Part shown: in pieces, positions 9,496 to 20,234 of the stretch
How positions within the stretch are numbered: position 1 is the first letter of the stretch
Layout of the letters: each line of letters begins with the position of its first letter
Assembly (NCBI RefSeq): GCF_022230885.1
Contig: NZ_JAKGCT010000002.1
Coordinates: 248,001 to 312,000, forward strand
Reading direction: 5' to 3'
Length of the DNA: 64,000 nucleotides
Source of the DNA: Paenalcaligenes niemegkensis
GTDB taxonomy: Bacteria > Pseudomonadota > Gammaproteobacteria > Burkholderiales > Burkholderiaceae_B
The notes under the pieces: generated by a model
Told to the model about the DNA's origin: nothing
Seen by the model: the letters and a program-made list of their open reading frames with translations, nothing else
The model's database searches: none
Program-made: the position numbers and the translations under genes

Positions 9496-11202
9496 ATGGC
9501 CCAATCATTTTCATCCCGTTACCCGACTGGGGTAATACTGGCCGCACTCATCGTGCTGTCATTTTTAATTCTGTTTCTGGTGGTTCCTGTGGGGACCGTC
9601 TTTTATACCGCTTTCGTTAATGCCGACGGTAGCTTTACGCTAGGCCATTTCGGATCTTTCTTCCATCAGACCCTGCTGAAAGAATCTTTTGTAAACAGCC
9701 TTTACGTTGCCTTGGCTTCTACATTCTTTGCTTCGCTGATTGCGATTCCGCTGGCCTACCTCACAGTACGTTTTCGTTTTCGCGGCGCACTTATTATTCA
9801 GACCTTGGGTATTTTGCCCCTGATCATGCCCCCTTTTGTGGGCGCTGTCGCAATGCAGCTGATCTTTGGACGCTCAGGTTCGCTAAACCTCATGCTGGAC
9901 GACTGGTTTGGCATCACCTTGCCGATCATGGACGGCCTGAATGGCATCATATTTGTCGAGTCAATCCATTACTTCCCCTTTATTCTTCTCAATCTGACGG
10001 TGGCGCTACGCAACATCGACGGTGCGATGGAGGAAGCGGCTGTTAACCTGGGTTCTAAAGGCTGGCGTTTGTTCAGACGCATCATATTCCCTTTGGCATT
10101 GCCAGGCTATGTAGCCGGGGCGTCACTCGTCTTCGTCAAGGTATTTGATGACCTGGGTACACCGCTGGTATTGGGTATTACCAATATGCTTGCGCCACAG
10201 GCCTATTTACGTATCACTCAAGTAGGTATTGATGATCCCTTAGGCTACGTGATCAGCGTAATTATGATTGCCTTCTCGATTTTGGCATTGTGGCTTTCCG
10301 CCTCTGCCCTCAAAGGCCGGGAATACTCCACCATTCAGAAAGGCGGCTCATCTTTACAGCAGCGCACTCTGACCAAAACACAAACATGGCTGGCCTATAT
10401 CTGGATCGGCCTGATCTTGATGCTGGTGTTATCTCCACATATGGGCGTGCTTCTACTGTCTCTGGCGACTGTGTGGAGCTATGCTCCCTTACCCGACGGC
10501 TACACCCTCGCGCATTACGCCTCGGTGTTTCAGGAGTCGCAGGGTATGATCAGCAACACCCTGCTGTATTGCGGTTTAGCCGCGGGTATTGACGTTATTT
10601 TAGGCACTGCTATCGCCTACATCATGCTGCGCACCAAGATTCCTGGCCGTCAATGGCTGGACTGGATTGCTTCTGCTGCCCTGGCTGTGCCTGGCATTGT
10701 GCTGGCCATTGGCTTTATGCGAACCTTCAGAGACGTGAACGTACCGTTCAGCAACGTGGGGATTACCTCTACATGGGTATTAATCATGATCGCGTATTCC
10801 GTGCGCCGGCTACCTTATGCGTTGCGCTCTTGCGTCGCAGCCCTGCAGCAAATCAGCATCTCGCTAGAAGAGGCGGCTGCCTCAGTGGGTGCCAATCGCG
10901 TCAGTACGATACGCAGGGTTGTGATCCCCTTGATGGGAGGCGGAATTTTAGCTGGCTTTGTCACCAGCTTCGTGACCGCGGCTGTTGAGTTATCGGCCAC
11001 TATTATGCTGGTCACCCGGGATAGCGATGCCCCGATGAGCTATGGCATTTACCTATACATGCAAAGCGCTTCAGGACGTGGTCCAGGCGCAGCCTTAGGT
11101 GTACTGGCCGTGGTTGCAGTCGCTATTGGTACCTACGTTTCACACGTCATAGTCGAGCGTGCATCAGCCCGCCAGCGCCCAGTAAAAGGGAATCAGGAAT
11201 AG
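9496..11202 (+). CDS. FbpB-type fused ABC transporter permease
   Basis: A 568-aa inner-membrane protein made of two homologous permease halves of about six transmembrane segments each, as in FbpB/AfuB proteins. Both halves carry the EAA loop that contacts the ATPase: [18 protein letters not shown] and [21 protein letters not shown] at 9496 is preferred because CGGAG lies 7 nt upstream; a GTG at 9472 has none. The ATPase gene starts 2 nt after its stop. A single fused permease explains why only one permease gene is present. Confidence 0.88.
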   Translation: MAQSFSSRYPTGVILAALIVLSFLILFLVVPVGTVFYTAFVNADGSFTLGHFGSFFHQTLLKESFVNSLYVALASTFFASLIAIPLAYLTVRFRFRGALIIQTLGILPLIMPPFVGAVAMQLIFGRSGSLNLMLDDWFGITLPIMDGLNGIIFVESIHYFPFILLNLTVALRNIDGAMEEAAVNLGSKGWRLFRRIIFPLALPGYVAGASLVFVKVFDDLGTPLVLGITNMLAPQAYLRITQVGIDDPLGYVISVIMIAFSILALWLSASALKGREYSTIQKGGSSLQQRTLTKTQTWLAYIWIGLILMLVLSPHMGVLLLSLATVWSYAPLPDGYTLAHYASVFQESQGMISNTLLYCGLAAGIDVILGTAIAYIMLRTKIPGRQWLDWIASAALAVPGIVLAIGFMRTFRDVNVPFSNVGITSTWVLIMIAYSVRRLPYALRSCVAALQQISISLEEAAASVGANRVSTIRRVVIPLMGGGILAGFVTSFVTAAVELSATIMLVTRDSDAPMSYGIYLYMQSASGRGPGAALGVLAVVAVAIGTYVSHVIVERASARQRPVKGNQE

Positions 11203-11204
11203 CC

Positions 11205-12298
11205 ATGAAAAAAGTTAGTGTTGAGTGCCGTAATATCCGGCTGTCCTATGGCAAAAACGAAGTGCTAAAGGATATTAGCCTTACCATTGAACCCGGCGAG
11301 TTTTTCGCTTTGCTAGGTCCCTCAGGATCGGGAAAATCAACGTTATTGCGTCTAGTAGCGGGCTTTAATCAGCAGAGTTCCGGGCAATTGCTGGTTGATG
11401 GCAAAGACATTAGTAGCGTCCCCACCCATAAGCGCAACATAGGGATGGTTTTTCAAAGCTACGCCTTGTGGCCGCACATGACGGTGTGGGACAACGTGGC
11501 CTTCGGCCTGGTAGAGCGTCGTGTACCGGCCGCAGAGATCAAGAAAAAGTCGCTGCCGCCCTTGATCTGGTCGGCTTGGGCGATTTTGGGAAACGTCGTC
11601 CAAACCAGCTTTCAGGCGGGCAGCAACAGCGAGTTGCACTAGCGCGCACCATCGTTATTGAACCCCAGGTACTGCTACTTGATGAGCCGCTGTCAAACCT
11701 GGATCAAAAACTACGGGTGCAGATGCGACAGGATTTGCTTTCCCTGCAGCGTAGACTGGGCATCACCACGATTTTCGTCACTCACGACCAGGAAGAAGCC
11801 ATGACAACAGCAGATCGGATGGCTGTTATGGATCAAGGCATAGTACAACAGGTGGGCAGTCCATCGAATTTATTCGATTTTCCGTGCAACCGTTTTGTAG
11901 CCAACTTCGTCGGCACAATGAACGTGCTGGAAGGCCTGGTCAAAGAGCGCACGCCGTCAACGATTACACTAAGCGTACAAGGCATTGGCGACATGATAGT
12001 GCCAATCATTCACGACGACACGCCTGCTGCCCCTCGCCTGGCAGCGAGCTTCCGGCCTCACACCGTGCAGCTGGAAAGCGGTAACGCCGGTAAAAATGGT
12101 GATGCCCGCTTTCTATGGATACCGGGAGTTGTCGAACGTAGCGAATTTTTAGGCGACTCTACCCGGTATGGGGTCAAGGTAGGAGAACAACACATCGTAG
12201 CGGATCAGTCACATTATTCCGGCTTACCTCAGTTTCTGCCTGGTGCTCCCGTATCCGTGGGCGTAGAACCCACACAAATTCGTTTGTTACCAGCCTGA
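11205..12298 (+). CDS. ABC transporter ATP-binding protein (one apparent frameshift)
   Basis: The ATPase of the importer, of the PotA/FbpC class. It has Walker [10 protein letters not shown], the Q-loop [12 protein letters not shown], signature [15 protein letters not shown], Walker [13 protein letters not shown], and a C-terminal TOBE-like domain of about 110 residues. The frame breaks in the A5 run at 11544-11548; one extra A changes a premature frame into [18 protein letters not shown] and gives 364 aa, the family length. It is directly downstream of the permease and 8 nt before the LysR gene. The break looks like a sequencing error. Confidence 0.9.
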
Positions 12299-12306
12299 TC
12301 GTAGCG

Positions 12307-13215
12307 ATGGAAATCTACCAAATCAGGGCTTTTGTCACCGTCGCACGGTTAGCCCACCTAACCCGTGCAGCAGAAGCCCTGAATTTGACTCAACCTGCGG
12401 TCAGCGCCCAGATAAAAGCCTTGGAGCAGAGCTTGGGGGTGTCGCTGTTTGAGCGGTCAGCAGGACGCTTAAGTTTGTCTAAGGCAGGAACACGCTTGCT
12501 CCCCACCGCCGAGCTTTTGCTAAGCCAAGCCAGACAACTTAAGTTTGAGGCTAAACAGCTGCAGGGCGAGCTTAGCGGCGAGGTACTGCTGGGCCTACCC
12601 AGCGAGCACCTGGATTTCTTACGTTTGGGTCCATTAGTCAATCGCATTACGCAAAGCCTGCCACTCATCGAACTGCAGACTCAAATCATGCCAGCAATAC
12701 AGCTTGGCGAATACGTAAGCACCAGTCGCCTGACAGCAGCATTCAGCATTTCAGCCTACCCTCCCCGAGATGTAAACTGGTTACGCCTGCGTAGCATCAG
12801 TTATCGCTTGGTTTTGCCGAACGCCCTCGCTGAAGAGGTCGGACTTGGTGGATGGGCTGAGCTTGCCATGCTGCCTTGGCTGGACGGAGCCCTGGGAAGC
12901 CACAGCCATCTGTTATTACGAGAGATTTTCGAAAAAAGAGGCCTGAGCCCACGTATCGTGATGCATAGCGCAGATCAGGCGCATATGGATGCTCTGGTTA
13001 GAGCTGGCGCCGGTTGCGCTCTGCTGCGCGAAGAGATAGCCTTAAATGGCGTCAAGCAAGGACACTTTTCAATTTGGGGGCATGTTAAGGCAGAGGCCTC
13101 TCTAGGTTTTATAACGCCTTTGGAAAACGTGGAGTCCCCCTTAACCGTCGCCCTTATTTCCATGCTTAAAGAAATTTGGCACCTGGATTCGACATTAAAT
13201 ACACAAAGCTCATGA
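12307..13215 (+). CDS. LysR-family transcriptional regulator
   Basis: 302 aa with an N-terminal winged helix-turn-helix (residues 1-60, including AAEALNLTQPAVSAQIKALE) and a LysR effector-binding domain. It is encoded 8 nt after the ATPase gene in the same direction, which is unusual for LysR proteins (often divergent from targets), and its stop overlaps the start of the next gene as ATGA. The location suggests it controls this importer in response to its ligand or a metabolite of it. The effector is unknown. Confidence 0.85.
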   Translation: MEIYQIRAFVTVARLAHLTRAAEALNLTQPAVSAQIKALEQSLGVSLFERSAGRLSLSKAGTRLLPTAELLLSQARQLKFEAKQLQGELSGEVLLGLPSEHLDFLRLGPLVNRITQSLPLIELQTQIMPAIQLGEYVSTSRLTAAFSISAYPPRDVNWLRLRSISYRLVLPNALAEEVGLGGWAELAMLPWLDGALGSHSHLLLREIFEKRGLSPRIVMHSADQAHMDALVRAGAGCALLREEIALNGVKQGHFSIWGHVKAEASLGFITPLENVESPLTVALISMLKEIWHLDSTLNTQSS

Positions 13216-13865
13216 CCATAACTAATTTTTGGCTTATTCGACACGGAGAAACCTCGTGGAACGCAGAGCGCAGGCTGCAAGGCTGGCAAGATATCCCTCT
13301 CAACGAGGTCGGTATTGCACAAGCAAATGAGCTGGCTGCTTACTTAGCTTCTAATCCGCTTGATATCACCTTCGATCTATTAGTATCCAGCGACTTGAAA
13401 CGCGCTTCACAAACAGCAGAAATTGCGTGTGCCCATATGGGCCTGGATTTAATTCTCGAACCCGGACTACGAGAGCGGGGCTTCGGCATCTGGGAAGGCA
13501 GAAGTTGGGATAGCTTTGGCGAAACCGGCCCGGATCAGCCTGGGGCCAACACGCAAGACCTGGATCATGCAGTTGAAGGAGCAGAATCCATACGTAAGTT
13601 TCAAGATCGTGTCATTGGCAGTTTTGAGGCATTAGCGCGCAAGTCTCCCGAGCAAAATATCATCGTGTTTGCTCACGGCGGGGTCATCGATATGGTTTGG
13701 CGTAAGCTTCATAACGTGGATCTGAACACCCCACGTACTGAACGCATACTGAATGCGAGCATCAATCACTTCAGCCTTCACGCGCTGAGTAACAGCTACG
13801 AATGGCGGGTGCGTAACTGGGCTCAGACTCAACACGTAGAAAAAGCGTTGGACGATATAGGTTAA
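13212..13865 (+). CDS. Histidine phosphatase / phosphoglycerate mutase family protein
   Basis: 217 aa of the cofactor-dependent phosphoglycerate mutase superfamily. The catalytic RHG motif is LIRHGETSWN near the N-terminus, the acid residue is in GLRERGFGIWEG, and the second histidine in VFAHGGVIDMVW. The start at 13212 overlaps the LysR stop in ATGA, so it is translated as part of that operon. GpmB/CobC-like enzymes have diverse phosphatase activities, so glycolytic mutase activity should not be assumed. A plus-strand terminator follows at 13996. Confidence 0.82.
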   Translation: MTITNFWLIRHGETSWNAERRLQGWQDIPLNEVGIAQANELAAYLASNPLDITFDLLVSSDLKRASQTAEIACAHMGLDLILEPGLRERGFGIWEGRSWDSFGETGPDQPGANTQDLDHAVEGAESIRKFQDRVIGSFEALARKSPEQNIIVFAHGGVIDMVWRKLHNVDLNTPRTERILNASINHFSLHALSNSYEWRVRNWAQTQHVEKALDDIG

Positions 13866-13925
13866 CTCGTCCTTCCCGCTTGCAAGACACACCAAGGCTG
13901 CCGTCCACACTTTATGCTATGCAAG

Positions 13926-13953
13926 AAAAAATAAACCCCGCACTAGGCGGGGT
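13926..13953 (-). terminator. Minus-strand terminator-like hairpin
   Basis: A 7-bp GC stem (ACCCCGC/GCGGGGT) followed on the minus strand by TTTATTTTTT. No minus-strand gene is evident between this and the carB terminator at 14490, so it either backs up carB or terminates an unrecognised transcript. Confidence 0.6.
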
Positions 13954-13995
13954 CTTAGGTGAGCAGCTGCTGTTGCGCCAGCAACTGAACGAAAT

Positions 13996-14020
13996 ACCGC
14001 TGGGCAAGCGGTTATTTTTT
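13996..14020 (+). terminator. Terminator after the histidine phosphatase gene
   Basis: Stem ACCGCT/AGCGGT with a GGGCA loop and TATTTTTTT following, on the plus strand. It ends the importer-LysR-phosphatase transcript. Confidence 0.65.
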
Positions 14021-14200
14021 TATTGTTGTATCAAAATACAATTTGAATATTGCTTCTGAGTCAAACCACCACTTGTAGTTCAACTATCTACTTGCCACAG
14101 CAAGTCGAGAAGATCAATTACTTGATACTTTAAGCTTTGTATTGGGTTTCTGACTACAGCACTGTTATATTCTACGCCTACAAAATGTGAGTGTTTGATT

Positions 14201-14320
14201 ATGGTTAATACTATTGTTTTTTCTAATACATTAAAATCAAGGGCTTATGCCATAAGCTCCTGCTTACTGAAGAAAACATCGTACAAGCGTTTTAACCTGG
14301 CGCATCGTCAGAAGCGTTAA
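14201..14320 (+). CDS. Possible small protein, 39 codons, unrecognised
   Basis: An ATG-to-TAA frame begins MVNTIVFSNTLKSRAY and has a basic C-terminus ending in AHRQKR. It lies downstream of a weak promoter-like pair and upstream of the hairpin at 14490-14528, which would terminate a plus-strand transcript. There is no good ribosome binding site. It may be chance in AT-rich DNA. Confidence 0.18.
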   Translation: MVNTIVFSNTLKSRAYAISSCLLKKTSYKRFNLAHRQKR

Positions 14321-14489
14321 GATGCAAGGCTTTAGCGTCAAACAGCATAGGCTTTAACGAAAATTCGTAAAACCATAATCCGCCGTTTATGCCTGTAAAA
14401 ATTTAACGTTAAAGGCATCTTTTCTTGCGCAGCGTATTTTTAACGCCACAGTGCTACATTCACACCACAGTTAAACAACAATAAAAAAC

Positions 14490-14528
14490 AAAAAGACTGA
14501 ATCCGATGCTGCTGGATTCAGTCTTTTT
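14490..14528. terminator. Strong bidirectional terminator, carB side
   Basis: A 15-bp perfect stem (AAAAAGACTGAATCC with its complement) around a 9-nt loop, flanked by A5 and T5, so it can work in both directions. It is 60 bp past the carB stop. Confidence 0.88.
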
Positions 14529-14587
14529 CCACTGCACGCCGCCGCAGTTATAGCCTATAGAAAGCCATGGTTACCGCTAGCACCTGC

Positions 14588-17500
14588 TTACGCAGGAGTG
14601 TGCATCTCTTGCAAGGAATAAACACGCAGACCGTCGCCATTGCGCATATACTGCAGACCCTCTACGGCAGCCAGCGCACCGGCTATAGTGGTGTAGTAGG
14701 CCAAGTTGGCTGCCAGCGCATGGGTACGAATGGTGCGCGAATCGACGATGGCATTACGCCTCTCTTCGACGGTATTGATCACCAACGCAATCTCGCCATT
14801 TTTAACCATATCGACGATATGAGGGCGCCCTTCGGTGACCTTGTTCACAACAGTCACTTTTAAACCCGCCTGCTTGATCGCTGCAGCTGTGCCACGCGTT
14901 GCCACAATATCGAAACCTAATTCGATTAGGCCTTGTGCCACCTCGACAGCCTCGGCTTTATCGGCATCACGAACACTGATAAAAACCAAACCTGACTCAG
15001 GTAGATTAACGCTTGCAGCCATCTGCGATTTTATAAAGGCTTCGCCAAAACTGCGGCCCACACCCATGACTTCGCCTGTCGACTTCATTTCAGGACCAAG
15101 AATGGTATCTACACCAGGAAACTTAACAAACGGGAAAACGGCTTCTTTAACCGCAAAATACCCTTCGTTGACAACCGGTTCTAGATCAAGGTCTTTGAGC
15201 ATTTCGCCCGCCATGACGCGAGCCGCAAGCTTCGCCAACTGCAGGCCTGTAGCTTTAGAAACAAAAGGCACGGTACGGGAAGCACGAGGGTTAACCTCAA
15301 GCACATACACGTCTCCATTTTGAATGGCGAACTGAACGTTCATTAACCCTTTAACGTTCAAGGCTTTGGCCATCAGAGCTGTTTGGCGACGAATTTCTTC
15401 AACCACCTCTTCAGACAAGGAGTAAGGAGGCAAGCTGCAGGCCGAGTCGCCAGAGTGCACACCCGCTTGCTCGATATGCTCCATAACCCCGCCTACAAAA
15501 ACATCGACTCCGTCGCAAAGGCAATCGACGTCGACCTCGGTGGCGTTATTAAGGAAGTGATCCAGCAAGACCGGCGAATCGTTGGAAACCTTAACGGCCT
15601 CACGCATGTAGCGCTCCAGATCCTTTTGCTCGTGTACGATCTCCATGGCGCGGCCGCCCAGCACATAGCTGGGGCGAACCACCAGCGGATAGCCAATTTC
15701 AGCAGCAAGGGCAATCGCTTCGCTTTCGGTACGCGCTGTGCGGTTAGGCGGCTGACGCAGGCCCAGCTTGGTCAGAAGCTTCTGGAAGCGCTCACGGTCT
15801 TCGGCAACGTCGATGGATTCGGGACTGGTTCCAATAATGGGCACGCCGTTGGCCTCAAGGGCACGAGCCAGTTTTAGCGGTGTTTGACCGCCGTACTGAA
15901 CAATCATGCCGACCGGTTTCTCGATGTGTACGATTTCAAGTACGTCTTCAAGTGTCAGCGACTCGAAATATAAACGATCAGAGGTATCGAAATCGGTAGA
16001 GACCGTCTCAGGATTGCAGTTGATCATGATGGTTTCGTAGCCCTGCTCACGCAGCGCGACGGCTGCATGTACGCAGCAATAATCAAACTCAATACCCTGA
16101 CCTATACGATTAGGCCCACCGCCCAATACAATGATTTTCTTACGGTCAGTCGGTCTGGCTTCGCACTCTTGCTCGTAGGTGGAGTACAGGTAAGCCGTAT
16201 CAGTGGCGAACTCGGCCGCGCACGTATCTACCCGCTTAAACACCGGGCGTACATCATGCTGATGACGAACCTTGCGCACTTCAGACTCGGCAGTGTCCAG
16301 CAAAAAGGCCAGACGGCGATCGGAAAAACCGCGACGCTTCAGGCCATACAGGGTATCGCGGTTAAGATCAGATAGCGTTTTTTGCTCAAGCGCGAGCTCA
16401 ATATCAACAATATCTTTAATTTGAGCCAAGAACCAAGGATCAATCTTGGTGATATTGTGAACTTCCTCCAGCGTCAAACCCTGTGCAAAAGCATCTCCAA
16501 CGTACCAGATACGCTCTGGACCAGGTTCGCCCAGCTCGACCTGCAATTTTTCACGGTCGGTCGTCATCTGGTTTAAACCATCGACACCCACTTCGAGGCC
16601 ACGCAACGCTTTTTGAAAGGATTCCTGGAAAGTACGTCCTATGGCCATAACCTCGCCCACCGACTTCATTTGCGTGGTTAAGCGAGAGTCGGCCTGAGGG
16701 AACTTTTCGAAAGCAAAACGCGGGATTTTGGTAACGACATAATCGATGGTGGGCTCGAATGAGGCTGGTGTTGCACCGCCAGTGATTTCGTTCTGCAATT
16801 CGTCGAGGGTGTAACCTACCGCCAGACGCGCTGCTATTTTGGCGATAGGGAATCCTGTTGCTTTGGAGGCCAGTGCTGACGAACGGGACACACGCGGGTT
16901 CATCTCGATAACGATCATGCGACCGTTTTCAGGGTTGACTGCAAACTGTACGTTTGAGCCACCGGTGTCTACACCGATTTCACGTAGCACCGCAATCGAT
17001 GCATTACGCATGATCTGGTATTCGCGATCCGTTAATGTTTGCGCTGGCGCTACGGTGATGGAATCGCCGGTGTGTACGCCCATTGGATCGAGGTTTTCGA
17101 TAGAGCAAACAATAATGCAATTATCGGCGCTATCGCGCACCACTTCCATCTCGTACTCTTTCCATCCCAGCAACGACTCTTCGATAAGAAGCTCGCTGGT
17201 AGGAGACGCCTCGAGGCCCCGGCGGCAGATGGTTTCAAACTCTTCGGGGTTATAGGCAATACCCCCGCCTGTGCCACCCAGGGTAAAGCTGGGTCGTATA
17301 ACGACAGGAAAACCTGCGGTGCCAATTTCTTTGGCAATGGCTCGCTGTACTGTCCAAGCCTCATCCATGGTGTGGGCCACGCCTGATTTGGCAGACTCCA
17401 GACCAATGGAAGTCATGGCGTCTTTAAACTTCAGACGATCTTCGGCTTTGTCGATGGCCTCGGCATTGGCGCCGATCATTTCCACGTTGTATTTTTCGAG

Positions 17501-17821
17501 TACGCCGTGTGCGGCCAGATCTAAGGCGCAGTTAAGTGCGGTTTGCCCGCCCATCGTAGGCAGTAAGGCATCAGGGCGTTCCCGCTCGATGATTTTCTCG
17601 ACCACTTGCCACGTAATGGGCTCGATGTAAGTAACGTCAGCGGTGTCAGGATCAGTCATGATCGTGGCCGGGTTACTGTTAACTAGTATGGTGCGGTAAC
17701 CTTCGGCCTTAAGAGCCTTACATGCTTGCGCGCCCGAATAATCGAACTCGCAAGCCTGCCCAATAATAATGGGGCCCGCACCAATAATGAGAATACTTTT
17801 AATGTCTGTACGCTTAGGCAT
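14588..17821 (-). CDS. carB: Carbamoyl-phosphate synthase large subunit
   Basis: CarB makes carbamoyl phosphate from bicarbonate, ammonia delivered by CarA, and two ATP, for arginine and pyrimidine synthesis. The 1077-aa product starts [20 protein letters not shown] and shows two homologous ATP-grasp halves, each beginning with a nucleotide-binding [15 protein letters not shown] segment. A C-terminal methylglyoxal-synthase-like allosteric domain (residues about 940-1077, containing [16 protein letters not shown]) follows. Length and motifs are full. It lies 26 bp after carA, so the two are cotranscribed. In related genomes greA tends to follow carB directly; here about 8.5 kb separates them. 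Confidence 0.97.
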   Translation of the reverse strand: MPKRTDIKSILIIGAGPIIIGQACEFDYSGAQACKALKAEGYRTILVNSNPATIMTDPDTADVTYIEPITWQVVEKIIERERPDALLPTMGGQTALNCALDLAAHGVLEKYNVEMIGANAEAIDKAEDRLKFKDAMTSIGLESAKSGVAHTMDEAWTVQRAIAKEIGTAGFPVVIRPSFTLGGTGGGIAYNPEEFETICRRGLEASPTSELLIEESLLGWKEYEMEVVRDSADNCIIVCSIENLDPMGVHTGDSITVAPAQTLTDREYQIMRNASIAVLREIGVDTGGSNVQFAVNPENGRMIVIEMNPRVSRSSALASKATGFPIAKIAARLAVGYTLDELQNEITGGATPASFEPTIDYVVTKIPRFAFEKFPQADSRLTTQMKSVGEVMAIGRTFQESFQKALRGLEVGVDGLNQMTTDREKLQVELGEPGPERIWYVGDAFAQGLTLEEVHNITKIDPWFLAQIKDIVDIELALEQKTLSDLNRDTLYGLKRRGFSDRRLAFLLDTAESEVRKVRHQHDVRPVFKRVDTCAAEFATDTAYLYSTYEQECEARPTDRKKIIVLGGGPNRIGQGIEFDYCCVHAAVALREQGYETIMINCNPETVSTDFDTSDRLYFESLTLEDVLEIVHIEKPVGMIVQYGGQTPLKLARALEANGVPIIGTSPESIDVAEDRERFQKLLTKLGLRQPPNRTARTESEAIALAAEIGYPLVVRPSYVLGGRAMEIVHEQKDLERYMREAVKVSNDSPVLLDHFLNNATEVDVDCLCDGVDVFVGGVMEHIEQAGVHSGDSACSLPPYSLSEEVVEEIRRQTALMAKALNVKGLMNVQFAIQNGDVYVLEVNPRASRTVPFVSKATGLQLAKLAARVMAGEMLKDLDLEPVVNEGYFAVKEAVFPFVKFPGVDTILGPEMKSTGEVMGVGRSFGEAFIKSQMAASVNLPESGLVFISVRDADKAEAVEVAQGLIELGFDIVATRGTAAAIKQAGLKVTVVNKVTEGRPHIVDMVKNGEIALVINTVEERRNAIVDSRTIRTHALAANLAYYTTIAGALAAVEGLQYMRNGDGLRVYSLQEMHTPA

Positions 17822-17847
17822 AATGCAATATTTTCTTGCGAGGGCAA

Positions 17848-19005
17848 TTAAGCCTGTTTCGCAGCCATCAGGCTAATGAATTGATCGAATAACGAGGCGA
17901 TATCTCGTGGCCCTGGGGTTGCTTCAGGGTGGCCCTGAAAACAAAACGCCGGACGATCGGTAAACTCAAAGCCTTGCAGGCTGCCATCAAATAACGACAC
18001 GTGGGTTACACGTGTGTTGGCGGGTAAGGTAGTCGCATCAACGGCAAAATTATGATTCTGGCTGGTGATGAAGACTCGGCCACTACTGACTTCTTGCACG
18101 GGGTGATTAGCACCGTGATGGCCGGTTTTCATTTTGACCGTATTAGCCCCGGCGGCCAGCCCCATAACCTGATGTCCCAAGCAAATACCAAACAGCGGTA
18201 TTTTTTTGTCGAGCACGGCTTTGCTTGCCTCGACCGCGTAGGAGCACGCTTCGGGATCACCTGGGCCGTTGGATAAGAACACACCATCAGGATTGGTAGC
18301 CAGGACGTCAGCAATAGGCGTTTGCGCAGGATACACGGTGACGTTGCAACCTCGATCGGCCAATAAACGCAGAATGTTGGCTTTAACGCCAAAATCGTAA
18401 GCGGCTACGTTGTATTGTGTGGTGTCGGGTTCGGCAAAGCCGACCCCCAGGCCCCAAGAGCCTTGCACCCAAGAATTAACTTCAGTCGTGGAGACCTCTT
18501 TGGCCAAGTCAACCCCCGACATGCCTGCAAAAGAACGGGCCAGTTGAATGGCCCGTTCGGCGTCATCGCCAACTAAGATACATGCCCCCTGGGCACCTTT
18601 TTCTCGTAATATACGAGTGAGTTTTCTGGTATCAATACCTGCAATCGCGACAATACCCTCTTGTTTAAGGTAGTCGGGTAACGATTGCACAGAACGGAAA
18701 TTGGAAACCCTCAAGGCACAATCACGCACCACCAGGCCAGCCGCTTGAATCTGTTTTGATTCAGCGTCTTCGGGGTTTACACCCGTATTGCCAATGTGTG
18801 GATAAGTAAGTGTGACGATCTGACCTCTGTAACTTGGATCAGTGAGAATTTCCTGATAGCCCGTCATGGCTGTATTAAAAACTATTTCAGCAACAGCATG
18901 GCCCTCAGCACCTATGGATACGCCTTCGAACAGCGTTCCATCAGCCAGGGCCAGGATTGCACTTGATGTAGCATGAGACTCTTCAGGAAAGAGAGACGGC
19001 AGCAC
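17848..19005 (-). CDS. carA: Carbamoyl-phosphate synthase small subunit
   Basis: CarA is the glutamine amidotransferase subunit that supplies ammonia to CarB. The 385-aa protein has the N-terminal CarA domain ([16 protein letters not shown]) and a class I glutaminase domain. The nucleophile Cys is in [13 protein letters not shown], and the His/Glu pair is in [13 protein letters not shown] use a GTG start at 19005 ([12 protein letters not shown]); no strong ribosome binding site is visible, so a later start is possible. It is the first gene of the carAB operon. Confidence 0.94.
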   Translation of the reverse strand: MLPSLFPEESHATSSAILALADGTLFEGVSIGAEGHAVAEIVFNTAMTGYQEILTDPSYRGQIVTLTYPHIGNTGVNPEDAESKQIQAAGLVVRDCALRVSNFRSVQSLPDYLKQEGIVAIAGIDTRKLTRILREKGAQGACILVGDDAERAIQLARSFAGMSGVDLAKEVSTTEVNSWVQGSWGLGVGFAEPDTTQYNVAAYDFGVKANILRLLADRGCNVTVYPAQTPIADVLATNPDGVFLSNGPGDPEACSYAVEASKAVLDKKIPLFGICLGHQVMGLAAGANTVKMKTGHHGANHPVQEVSSGRVFITSQNHNFAVDATTLPANTRVTHVSLFDGSLQGFEFTDRPAFCFQGHPEATPGPRDIASLFDQFISLMAAKQA

Positions 19006-19170
19006 GTTTAAACCCCGGTTCAGAAATTTACAAATAAACCTTCCGATTATACTCTGACTTCGGCCACATCAGAAAGACTAGCTGTCATAAACTTTTGTAT
19101 TCTATGTTTTAGACAAAATGGTCTACAGTATCAAGCTTGTATCGGTTAGGTATTTAATGGTGATGTAGTT

Positions 19171-20144
19171 ATGACAACCTTGCTTGAATCCTTGCGGCAA
19201 CATACCACAGTCGTGGCTGACACTGGTGATTTCGAAACCATGAAAGTGTTTCGCCCCACCGATGCCACGACCAATCCTTCATTGATTCTTAAGGCCGTGC
19301 AGCAAGAGGCCTATAGACATTTACTTGAAAAGACAGTGAAAGACGCTCCGAATGCGACTGCCAGCGAGCTGGTAGACAGGCTTCTGGTTGCCTTTGGCAC
19401 TGAAATTCTACGTATAGTGCCAGGCCGCGTATCAACTGAAGTCGACGCCCGCCTGTCATTTGACACTCAGGCCAGCATCGAACGCGCCCGTAATATCATT
19501 GAGCTTTACGAAACCGCCGGCATCAATCGCCAGCGTGTATTAATTAAGCTTGCGTCTACCTGGGAAGGTATACAGGCCGCCAAACAGCTTGAAACTGAAG
19601 GCATTCATTGTAATTTAACGCTTTTATTCTCTCTGACTCAAGCAATTGCTTGTTCGCAGGCCAAGGTCACCTTGATCTCCCCTTTGTTGGCCGTATTTAC
19701 GATTGGCATAAAAAAGACATGGGCGATGCCTGGGTAGAAAGCGATCATGCCAACGAGAACGATCCGGGCGTGAAATCCGTTACTGCCATTTTTAACTATT
19801 ACAAGACTTATGGCATCAAAACAGAGATCATGGGTGCAAGCTTTAGGAATACAGGACAAGTTCTGGCGCTTTCAGGCTGTGATCTGCTTACGATAAGCCC
19901 CGCCCTGTTGGCCGAACTGCAGCAAACAATGGGACAGGCACCACGTATGCTTGACGCTGAGCAGGCCAAAGATGTGGCACCCGAATGGCGGGCCAACAAC
20001 GAGGTCAACTTCCGCACACGGCTTAATGAAAATGCCATGGCCACCGAAAAACTGGCTGAAGGTATACGCCTGTTTACAGCCGATGCCGTCGCCCTGGACA
20101 AGCTTTTGGCTAAATACAAGCAAGAGCTGCATCCTGGAATTTAA
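19171..20144 (+). CDS. tal: Transaldolase (one apparent frameshift)
   Basis: Transaldolase moves a dihydroxyacetone unit between sugar phosphates in the pentose phosphate pathway. The N-terminal part has [11 protein letters not shown] and [11 protein letters not shown]; the Schiff-base lysine is in [24 protein letters not shown] follows. The frame is lost in the short T3 run at 19683-19685. One extra T restores [13 protein letters not shown], and the joined gene is 324 aa, normal for the TalB type. It stands alone on the plus strand, convergent with the SsuABC-type operon and closed by a terminator. Confidence 0.93.
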
Positions 20145-20187
20145 TAGTAGCCAGCCTCGCTGGCCTGTAAAAAAACAGCGCAAAAAA

Positions 20188-20214
20188 ATGCCGGGCTTTG
20201 CCCGGCATTCTTTA
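20188..20214. terminator. Bidirectional terminator between tal and the ABC permease gene
   Basis: A 9-bp GC-rich stem ATGCCGGGC/GCCCGGCAT with a TTT loop, flanked by A7 on the left and TTCTTTAT on the right. It serves both convergent transcripts. Confidence 0.85.
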
Positions 20215-20234
20215 TAGACTGCTTGAATTCGCGC

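Larger units (their letters stand above)
13866..14587. other. AT-rich intergenic region between the phosphatase gene and carB
   Basis: 722 bp with three terminator-like hairpins (separate entries) and one possible 39-codon reading frame. Between 14021 and 14489 I see a possible plus-strand promoter, TTGGGT at 14142-14147 and TATATT at 14166-14171 with an 18-bp spacer. Nothing else is recognisable. Confidence 0.5.
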
